Below are positions 57,996 through 64,000 of a DNA stretch of 64,000 nucleotides, piece by piece. Under the pieces are notes generated by a model that ran no database searches, was not told the origin of the DNA, and worked only from the letters and a program-made list of their open reading frames with translations. A program made the position numbers and the translations under genes. Every line of letters begins with the position of its first letter. The first letter of the stretch is position 1. The DNA comes from Motiliproteus sediminis (lineage in GTDB: Bacteria > Pseudomonadota > Gammaproteobacteria > Pseudomonadales > Balneatricaceae): contig NZ_JAERQK010000001.1 in assembly GCF_017912535.1 (NCBI RefSeq), positions 682,001 through 746,000 on the forward strand. The letters run 5' to 3'.

Positions 57996-58571
57996 TTAGA
58001 ACCAGTCGTCCGAGCGCCGGCGACGCTTGGGCAGGTGAGGTACGATCAGGCCGACGATCAAGCCACCCAGCGCCACGGCACCTCCACGAACGAACCACCC
58101 CATCAGGTTGGTCTCGTCCATGGCGGCTATTTCCGCCTTCAGGCGGTCTATCTCGTTCTGCAGCTGTGTCATTTCGGTCACCGCCTGGGCACGACTCTCG
58201 TTACTGTTGCCCAGACGCTCGCTCAGTTCGGCAAGCTGAGCGCTCTGCTCCTCAACCTGCTGGCGACTGGTTGCCAGCTCCTGCTCCAACAGTGGCAGGC
58301 GTTTTTTAACGCTGACCCCTTGCTCCACATGATCGCCTTTGATCCAGCCATCGCGGCCGCCCTCGTCGCGCACATGGAGGTAGCCGGTTTCAGCATTGCG
58401 CTCGATCAACTGGAGCATGGTTCCGCTGACCACCCACCCTTTAATGCGATACTGATTGCTTGGTCCGGTGTGCATGGCAACCGCGACCTCATCGCTGACA
58501 TGATAAGGTGTTGCTGCCCACAACACCCCGGAAAACAAAAAAGCACTAATAAATATCAATACGTTACGCAT
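57996..58571 (-). CDS. SH3-domain membrane protein (YgiM-like)
   Basis: The protein is 191 residues from the ATG at 58571; the frame is open further upstream without a ribosome site. It has a signal peptide ending at VLWA, a bacterial SH3 domain (residues 20-85, with MHTGPSNQY and GWI), a coiled coil (90-160) and a C-terminal membrane helix before a KRRRR tail. This is the TIGR04211/YgiM arrangement. The role is unknown. It lies upstream of dsbD on the same strand with a 64-base gap. Confidence 0.8.
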   Translation of the reverse strand: MRNVLIFISAFLFSGVLWAATPYHVSDEVAVAMHTGPSNQYRIKGWVVSGTMLQLIERNAETGYLHVRDEGGRDGWIKGDHVEQGVSVKKRLPLLEQELATSRQQVEEQSAQLAELSERLGNSNESRAQAVTEMTQLQNEIDRLKAEIAAMDETNLMGWFVRGGAVALGGLIVGLIVPHLPKRRRRSDDWF

Positions 58572-58697
58572 ACAAACAACCAAATAAATAATAAAACCGC
58601 CAAACTCGCGATTATAACAGCCTGATTCACAGCGATTAAAGCCTGCCATCAATGCGAACCGGTAATTAAGTCCCACCATCCCCCTTTGGGTCTATTT

Positions 58698-58727
58698 AGC
58701 CCTCTGGCGGGCTGACCCGGGCAGCCC
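58698..58727 (+). promoter_or_regulatory. Alternative hairpins upstream of the DAHP synthase gene
   Basis: Three short blocks, AGCCC (58698-58702), GGGCTG (58709-58714) and CAGCCC (58722-58727), can form either of two hairpins because the middle block pairs with both sides. Mutually exclusive pairings of this kind are seen in attenuators. No leader peptide or U-run supports it strongly. Confidence 0.3.
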
Positions 58728-58854
58728 TTCTGTGGTAGAAAGATCATTCGTTTTATCGAGGCACCGCAGTGCAACAACAGCGCCCCCACAAGCAGGCTGC
58801 GCCGGTGCCGCTAATGGGTAATGTGATAACACCCGCACTGGAGTAGGAAACAGC

Positions 58855-59928
58855 ATGACCGACATTCGCGTCGACGATCTTAACGTCGAATCCCAACAGA
58901 TCCTCATTACCCCCGAGGAATTGAAGCAAAAAGTACCTTTAACCGATGCCGCACGCGAATCAGTTCTCGAAGGCCGCCGTGTTATTCGCGACATTCTGGA
59001 TGGCAAAGACTCTCGCATATTCGCGGTTGTAGGCCCCTGCTCCATTCACGATATCGATGCCGCCATGGACTATGGCCGCAAGCTGAAACAGCTGGCCGAC
59101 GAGCTCAAGGACACGGTCTACATTGTCATGCGCGTGTACTTCGAAAAGCCGCGCACCACCGTTGGCTGGAAGGGTTTGATCAACGACCCGCACATGAACG
59201 ACTCATTTGAGATCGAGAAAGGACTGGAGATTGGACGTCGCCTGTTGATCGATCTGGCCGATCTGGGGCTGCCGCTGTCTACCGAGGCTCTGGATCCGAT
59301 CTCCCCCCAGTACATGCAGGACCTGATCTCCTGGTCCGCCATCGGCGCGCGCACCACCGAATCCCAGACTCACCGCGAAATGGCCAGCGGACTGTCGTGC
59401 GCCGTGGGCTTCAAAAACGGTACCGATGGTGGTCTCACTGTCGCCATCAACGCGTTGCAGTCGGTAGCCCATTCCCACAACTTCCTCGGCATCAATGGCA
59501 ACGGCCAGGTTTCAGTCATTCGCACCGCAGGGAACCAGTACGGTCACATTGTACTGCGTGGGGGTGGCGGCAAGCCCAACTACGACTCCGTCAGCGTGTC
59601 TGTCGCCGAGCAGGCCCTGAGCAAGGCCGGTGTCAGCACCAACATCATGATCGACTGCAGCCACGCCAACTCCAACAAGGATCCGGCCCTGCAGCCACTG
59701 GTAATGGAGAACGTCACCAACCAGATCCTGGAGGGCAACCGCTCCATTGTCGGGGTGATGATCGAGAGCAACCTCAACTGGGGCAATCAATCGATCCCCG
59801 ATGACCTGAGTGCACTGCAGTACGGTGTTTCCGTAACCGATGCCTGTATCGACTGGGAAACCACCGAAACCAGCTTGCGCCAAATGGCTGATAAGCTTAA
59901 AGCGGCGTTACCGCTGCGACAGGGGTAA
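58855..59928 (+). CDS. 3-deoxy-7-phosphoheptulonate synthase (class I AroFGH)
   Basis: The 357-residue protein is a class I DAHP synthase: VVGPCSIHD with the metal-binding cysteine (about residue 62), MRVYFEKPRTT, GARTTESQ and SHANSNKDP with the metal histidine. It condenses PEP and erythrose 4-phosphate, the first step of the shikimate pathway. Whether it is the Phe-, Tyr- or Trp-sensitive form cannot be told by eye. A GGAG ribosome site precedes the ATG. It ends at a bidirectional terminator. Confidence 0.92.
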   Translation: MTDIRVDDLNVESQQILITPEELKQKVPLTDAARESVLEGRRVIRDILDGKDSRIFAVVGPCSIHDIDAAMDYGRKLKQLADELKDTVYIVMRVYFEKPRTTVGWKGLINDPHMNDSFEIEKGLEIGRRLLIDLADLGLPLSTEALDPISPQYMQDLISWSAIGARTTESQTHREMASGLSCAVGFKNGTDGGLTVAINALQSVAHSHNFLGINGNGQVSVIRTAGNQYGHIVLRGGGGKPNYDSVSVSVAEQALSKAGVSTNIMIDCSHANSNKDPALQPLVMENVTNQILEGNRSIVGVMIESNLNWGNQSIPDDLSALQYGVSVTDACIDWETTETSLRQMADKLKAALPLRQG

Positions 59929-59935
59929 CAGCCAT

Positions 59936-59962
59936 AAAAAAGGCTCCCGCGGGAGCCTTTTT
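59936..59962. terminator. Bidirectional terminator of the DAHP synthase gene and nfuA
   Basis: A near-perfect hairpin (AAGGCTCC/GGAGCCTT around CGCG), with A-runs and T-runs on both sides, lies between the convergent stops. It can end transcription from either strand. Confidence 0.9.
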
Positions 59963-59978
59963 ACTGCGCTAAACTCTG

Positions 59979-60581
59979 CTACTGATAATAGGCGTTATCG
60001 GTCACACTGTGGTCGGTCACGTCTTTGACCGCGTGCAAGCCCGGTATCCGTTCGATCAGCGTCTTCTCAACCCCATCCTTGAGGGTGATATCCACCGCAC
60101 TGCAGCCCTGGCAGCCACCACCAAAACGCAACACGGCCACCTCACCCTGCTCATCGCTGTAGACCTCCACCAAAGAGACTTCCCCCCCATGAGAGGCCAG
60201 CCCCGGGTTGATGTCGTTATAGAGGATATAGTTGATCTGCTCCTCAATTGGACTGTCGGCACTGACTTTGGGCACCTTGGAGTTGGGCGCTTTGATGGTC
60301 AGCTGCCCCCCCATCCGGTCGGCAGCATAATCCACCACCGCCTCTTCCAGATAGGGCAGGCTGTTAGGCTCGAGGTAAACCTTGAACTTGGACAACTCCA
60401 TCACCGCATCAGCCTCCTGAATCTCCTCAGGTCGGCAATACGCCAGACAGGTTTCCGCGTAAGGGGTTCCAGGCTGGGTGACAAACATTCGTACGCCGAT
60501 GCCTTCTGCGTCCTGCTTGGCCAGCAACTCAGCGAGGTAATCTTCAGCCCCTTCGGTGACGGTAATAGAAAATGTATCCAT
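59979..60581 (-). CDS. nfuA: Fe/S biogenesis protein NfuA
   Basis: The 200-residue protein has a degenerate A-type N-terminal domain (residues 1-100) and a Nfu domain with the cluster-binding cysteines C157 and C160 in GGGCQGC. The length and two-domain plan are those of NfuA, which carries 4Fe-4S clusters to target proteins, notably under oxidative or iron stress. It is convergent with the DAHP synthase gene. Confidence 0.93.
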   Translation of the reverse strand: MDTFSITVTEGAEDYLAELLAKQDAEGIGVRMFVTQPGTPYAETCLAYCRPEEIQEADAVMELSKFKVYLEPNSLPYLEEAVVDYAADRMGGQLTIKAPNSKVPKVSADSPIEEQINYILYNDINPGLASHGGEVSLVEVYSDEQGEVAVLRFGGGCQGCSAVDITLKDGVEKTLIERIPGLHAVKDVTDHSVTDNAYYQ

Positions 60582-60661
60582 CAGATCGAATTCCCAGACG
60601 GTTAGAGTGCCTCCATTCTATGCGAAAGGCGCGCGTTAATGAACCCTACTAATTTGATCAA

Positions 60662-60690
60662 TTATTATCCGCCCGTGCTGCCGGTGACAA
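60662..60690 (-). promoter_or_regulatory. Predicted nfuA promoter
   Basis: On the minus strand TTGTCA (60685-60690) and TAATAA (60662-60667) are 17 bases apart, about 80 bases upstream of the nfuA ATG. The -35 box is strong and the -10 is fair. An IscR-type site was not clearly seen. Confidence 0.4.
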
Positions 60691-60744
60691 TTCTGTTAAA
60701 ATGGCCGGCCAGCTGCAAAAATCACCGACCGAGACCGAGCTAGC

Positions 60745-62079
60745 TTGTTTTTTCACCTGCCGACACAACGCGTTAAGGCTATCCTCTCGCTGGCGCTGCC
60801 GATCATCGGGGGCATGCTGTCGCAAAGCCTGCTCAATCTGGTCGACACCGCGATGGTGGGCCGGCTAGGCGAAGAATCGCTCGCAGGCGTCGGCGTGGGT
60901 GGCTATGCCAACTTCATGGTCGTAGCGCTCATTCTTGGTCTGTCGTCGGGTGTGCAGGCGATGGTAGCGCGCCGCCATGGTGAGCAGCGCCTGAGCGAAA
61001 AGGCGATCCCGTTGAACGGGGGCCTGGTTATTGCTCTGTTGATCGCCCTTCCCCTGACCCTGTTTGGACTGCTGTTTTCTCATCACATCGTCGCTCTGAT
61101 CAGCACCGACCAGAAGGTTCTGTCGGTCGCCGACCCCTATTTTGACTATCGCATGTATGCGGTACTCGCTGTGGGTCTTAATGTCTGCTTTCGCGGATAC
61201 TGGAATGGCATCAACCAATCACTGGTCTACCTGCGTGTACTGGTAATGATGCACCTGTTTAACATAGCGATCAGTTACGGACTGATTTTTGGCGCCTTCG
61301 GGCTCCCGGAACTGGGCGCGCCCGGCGCCGGGCTTGGCACCTCAATTGCCCTGTATGCCGGTAGCGCCCTCTATGCGCTGTTAACGCTACGCCAGGCGCG
61401 CAGCCGCGGCTTTCTGCGGTCCATGCCCAGCCGTGACACCCTGCACGGTATGCTGCGCCTGTCGATACCCAACTCACTGCAGCAGTTCATGTTTGCCGCC
61501 AGCGTTACCGTATTGCTGTGGATCATCGCCCGCATCGGCACCCAGGAACTGGCGGTGGCCCATGTGCTGATTCATCTGGCTCTACTGCTGATCCTACCCG
61601 CAGTGGGACTGGGTATGGCCGCAACCACTCTGGTCAGTCACGCGCTGGGAGAAAACCGCCCCGACAAAGCCTCCAGGCTCGGTTGGGATGTCGTCAAAGT
61701 GGCGCTTGCCATACTGGTCACCCTGAGTTTGCCACTGTGGTTTTTCCCGGAGGCGATTTTGGGGCTGTTTCTGCATGACCCGGCACTGGTCGCCCTTGCC
61801 GTCGTACCGCTGCAGATCACCTGCATCGCCATCTGTGCAGACACCGCCGCTATCGTCTTCACCCAGGCGTTGCTGGGCGCCGGGGCCAACCGCACCGTCA
61901 TGCTGGTCACCACTATCGGCCAGTGGTGTTTCTATCTACCCCTGGCCTGGCTCGCCGGCCCCTATCTGGGTGGCGGCTTGCTCGGTATATGGATGGTACA
62001 GCTACTCCACCGCGCAGCGTCCTCGGTGGTGTTTTCATTGCTCTGGTCGCGACAGCGCTGGACCCGCATCACCCTGTAA
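60745..62079 (+). CDS. MATE-family efflux transporter
   Basis: The 444-residue protein has twelve membrane helices in two homologous halves with the MATE opening ([22 protein letters not shown], broken over residues 23-44) and the [13 protein letters not shown] segment. It resembles the DinF branch more than NorM. MATE pumps export cationic drugs using Na+ or H+. Translation seems to start at a TTG at 60745 with a poor ribosome site. It is divergent from nfuA and 92 bases before the CPA2 antiporter gene. Confidence 0.88.
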   Translation: MFFHLPTQRVKAILSLALPIIGGMLSQSLLNLVDTAMVGRLGEESLAGVGVGGYANFMVVALILGLSSGVQAMVARRHGEQRLSEKAIPLNGGLVIALLIALPLTLFGLLFSHHIVALISTDQKVLSVADPYFDYRMYAVLAVGLNVCFRGYWNGINQSLVYLRVLVMMHLFNIAISYGLIFGAFGLPELGAPGAGLGTSIALYAGSALYALLTLRQARSRGFLRSMPSRDTLHGMLRLSIPNSLQQFMFAASVTVLLWIIARIGTQELAVAHVLIHLALLLILPAVGLGMAATTLVSHALGENRPDKASRLGWDVVKVALAILVTLSLPLWFFPEAILGLFLHDPALVALAVVPLQITCIAICADTAAIVFTQALLGAGANRTVMLVTTIGQWCFYLPLAWLAGPYLGGGLLGIWMVQLLHRAASSVVFSLLWSRQRWTRITL

Positions 62080-62171
62080 ACCGAGGCGGCGCTGGCCAAA
62101 TGCGCCGTGAGCTTATACCGCGAGTGCGTTAGACTTAGGCTACTTTGCTGTTTTCTCTGGACTGAACAGAT

Positions 62172-63338
62172 ATGGACCAATCACTGGTTTTCTCCTTCTT
62201 CCTGATTTTCACCGGTGCCGCCATAGTGGCCTCCGCGGCGCTGTACACCCGCCAACCGTTGCTGGTGGCGTACATCGTGCTTGGAGCATTGCTCGGCCCT
62301 TACGGGATGACCATGATTACGGACACCCGGCTGCTGTCCGACATCTCTGAGATCGGCATCATCTTCCTGCTGTTTCTGCTGGGCTTGGATATGCAACCCA
62401 GTCATCTTGTCCATATGCTCAAGAAGGCCACCCTGGTTGCTATTCTCAGCTCCATAGCCTTCGCCGCATTGGGGTACGGAACCGGCCTGGCGTTCGGCTT
62501 CACCCAGACCGAATGTATCATCATCGGCTTAGCGGTGATGTTCTCCAGCACGATCATCGGCATCAAGTTGCTACCGACTACGGTCCTGCACCACAAGCAT
62601 ACCGGAGAACTGGTGGTCGGCCTCCTTCTGCTTCAAGACGTTATCGCAATCCTGGTACTGATCGCCCTGTACAGCAGCGGCGATGCCGATAGCAGTTACC
62701 TTACCTATATCAAAACCCTGGCCGCTCTGCCGCTGCTGGTGGCGGCATCGTTCCTGTTCGTCCGTTTTGTACTCCTTAAGCTGATCCAGAAGTTCGACCG
62801 TTTTCACGAGTATATATTTCTCGTCGCCATCGGCTGGTGCCTTGGTTTGGCCGAAGCGGCCGCCGCCGTCGGCTTATCGGCCGAAATTGGCGCGTTCACC
62901 GCCGGAGTCGCGTTGGCTACCAGCCCCATTTCGCAATACATTGCTGAAAGCCTAAAACCCTTACGGGACTTTTTCCTGATCCTGTTCTTCTTCTCCATCG
63001 GTGCCAGCTTCAATCTGGGCCTGCTGGACGAAATCATCCTGCCCTCGGTCATTCTGGCGCTGCTGGTGCTGGCGATCAAACCGCTGGTATTCCGCGTGCT
63101 GCTAATGCGCATCAGCGAAACGCGAGAACTGGCATGGGAAGTGGGGTTCCGTCTCGGACAGATCAGTGAATTTTCGCTACTGATTGCTTATCTGGCGGCA
63201 GCTAACATGATGATCGGTGAAGAGGCATCGCACGTAATTCAGGCAACGGCGATCCTGACGTTTCTGATCTCATCCTATATCGTGGTGTTCAACTACCCCT
63301 CACCCATCGCAGTAACGGACCGCCTGAGACGCGACTAA
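62172..63338 (+). CDS. CPA2-family cation/proton antiporter (Kef-like)
   Basis: The 388-residue protein is all membrane helices, with the GIIFLLFLLGLDM stretch, the AVMFSSTIIG segment and the QDVIAILVL Asp-containing motif of the CPA2 antiporter family (KefB/KefC, RosB). It ends after the last helix with a short tail and lacks the cytoplasmic RCK/TrkA-N domain of KefC, so it is a short form. It should exchange K+ or Na+ for H+. Ligand specificity cannot be told. Confidence 0.85.
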   Translation: MDQSLVFSFFLIFTGAAIVASAALYTRQPLLVAYIVLGALLGPYGMTMITDTRLLSDISEIGIIFLLFLLGLDMQPSHLVHMLKKATLVAILSSIAFAALGYGTGLAFGFTQTECIIIGLAVMFSSTIIGIKLLPTTVLHHKHTGELVVGLLLLQDVIAILVLIALYSSGDADSSYLTYIKTLAALPLLVAASFLFVRFVLLKLIQKFDRFHEYIFLVAIGWCLGLAEAAAAVGLSAEIGAFTAGVALATSPISQYIAESLKPLRDFFLILFFFSIGASFNLGLLDEIILPSVILALLVLAIKPLVFRVLLMRISETRELAWEVGFRLGQISEFSLLIAYLAAANMMIGEEASHVIQATAILTFLISSYIVVFNYPSPIAVTDRLRRD

Positions 63339-63751
63339 TCCGAGCGACGGGAGAAAGATTCGGCAAACCGCTCTATCCACTCGCGAGCAGCGGTATCGTC
63401 GTTGATCTGCTGCATTAACTCCTGGGCCCGCTGACGCTTGTAGTGTTCGATGTGGCAAAGCTGCTCAGCCATGCGCAGATCAAACGCCTTATCAGGATCA
63501 AGCAACCGCACTCGAACCTCAAAACGGTCTCCGTCAGGATGGCAGCCGATCACCCAGGCTTCGCCATGGAACGGCGGGTCAAACAGGTCAATACTGAGCG
63601 TCACTCGAGCACAAAGATCGAAGGGGGTGGGCGACTGAAAGCAGAGCTCTTCATCACTGATATTCTGCAGTGCAGCCGGAGTCACCGTACTGGTGGCACT
63701 ACAACGGCAGTTAATAGGAATTCCTGCCGGATGACTGATCTGATGACTCAT
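63335..63751 (-). CDS. PilZ-like domain protein
   Basis: The 138-residue protein has an N-terminal beta-barrel-like region with INCRCSATSTVTPAALQNIS and WVIGCHPDGDRFEVRVRLLD, in the pattern of degenerate PilZ proteins, then a helical C-terminus. The RxxxR motif is not clear, so c-di-GMP binding is uncertain. The stop overlaps the antiporter stop by four bases. The PilZ call is moderate. Confidence 0.6.
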   Translation of the reverse strand: MSHQISHPAGIPINCRCSATSTVTPAALQNISDEELCFQSPTPFDLCARVTLSIDLFDPPFHGEAWVIGCHPDGDRFEVRVRLLDPDKAFDLRMAEQLCHIEHYKRQRAQELMQQINDDTAAREWIERFAESFSRRSD

Positions 63752-63818
63752 TGTTCCAGTTCCTTTGAATCAACACCGGATCTCAAGGTTAGCTTAGTAG
63801 AACTTTGCCTACGGATGC

Positions 63819-64000
63819 TTAGCGAGTCACGCCGCAAGCTGTGAGCACACTGGTAATACTCCGCTGCTGCAAGCGCTCGGCATCCGTCTCATCCTTGACC
63901 AACATCATTCCGGCATACCCCAGCGCGTTGACTGAAAAGCCGTCGACCCTGCCCACGCTGCGCGGAATGACCGCCATAAATCGCCTACAGATCAGCAGAT
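63819..64000 (-). CDS. ATP adenylyltransferase-like protein, C-terminal fragment
   Basis: The last 60 codons of a gene that enters from the right edge. The visible end reads as an LLICRRFMAVIPRS segment followed by SVNALGYAGMMLVKDE, which resembles the C-terminal domain of Ap4A phosphorylase/ATP adenylyltransferase of cyanobacteria and pseudomonads. Such enzymes break down diadenosine tetraphosphate. The start and most of the gene are outside the window, so the name is tentative. Confidence 0.65.
   Translation of the reverse strand, partial: LLICRRFMAVIPRSVGRVDGFSVNALGYAGMMLVKDETDAERLQQRSITSVLTACGVTR

Overview
The window reads as chromosomal core sequence of a moderately GC-rich gammaproteobacterium. 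The main clue is a fatty-acid/cell-envelope cluster in the order gph-sppA-maf-yceD-rpmF-plsX-fabD-fabG-acpP-fabF-pabC-mltG-tmk-holB-pilZ-tatD. From memory this matches Pseudomonas and its marine relatives (Oceanospirillales-like groups) better than the enteric order, because fabH is absent and a PilZ gene sits between holB and tatD. ThrH, a GntR-type prp regulator, PhaJ, FadE, TamAB and PqiABC fit the same assignment. I could not place the genus. I saw no phage, transposon, CRISPR array, tRNA or rRNA.

Layout. 1-1.9 kb: start of a methylcitrate-cycle operon (gntR-prpB-prpC, minus strand) with a readable promoter and operator set. 1.9-8.4 kb: an alpha/beta hydrolase, pabB, thrH, cysB, a KfrA-like coiled-coil protein and rluC. 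8.4-11.9 kb: rne with a long structured leader and an intrinsic terminator. 12-18.5 kb: fadE, a CBS-domain protein and an MscK-type channel. 18.5-21.5 kb: a diguanylate cyclase and a haem-motif histidine kinase in one operon, preceded by an FNR/Anr-like box. 21.5-25.7 kb: pqiABC plus an LEA-type lipoprotein in a coupled operon. 25.8-32.5 kb: patatin-like protein, tamA, tamB. 32.5-42.5 kb: mixed single genes (cytochrome c', argS, orphan binding protein, YdjM-like protein, nucleoside deoxyribosyltransferase-like protein, spermidine-synthase-like protein, fumC, a YfcG-like GST and an exported protein with an internal duplication). 42.5-54.9 kb: the large lipid/cell-division cluster. 55-64 kb: phaJ-like, isochorismatase-like, dsbD, SH3-domain protein, DAHP synthase, nfuA, MATE pump, CPA2 antiporter, a PilZ-like protein and the 3' end of an ATP adenylyltransferase-like gene.

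How genes fit together. PrpB/PrpC oxidise propionyl-CoA and FadE/PhaJ act on acyl-CoAs, while PlsX-FabD-FabG-AcpP-FabF build acyl chains. PabB and PabC, 43 kb apart, give p-aminobenzoate for folate, and the DAHP synthase feeds chorismate. PqiABC, TamAB, MltG and the LEA lipoprotein all act at the envelope. The cyclase and two PilZ-type proteins point to c-di-GMP signalling.

No clearly undescribed system stands out. The best leads are the FNR-box/cyclase/haem-kinase unit, the pqiABC-LEA operon, the patatin-TamAB cluster, the exported protein with a duplicated two-cysteine module, and the structured rne leader. Functional names rest on reading motifs by eye; no database search was run.
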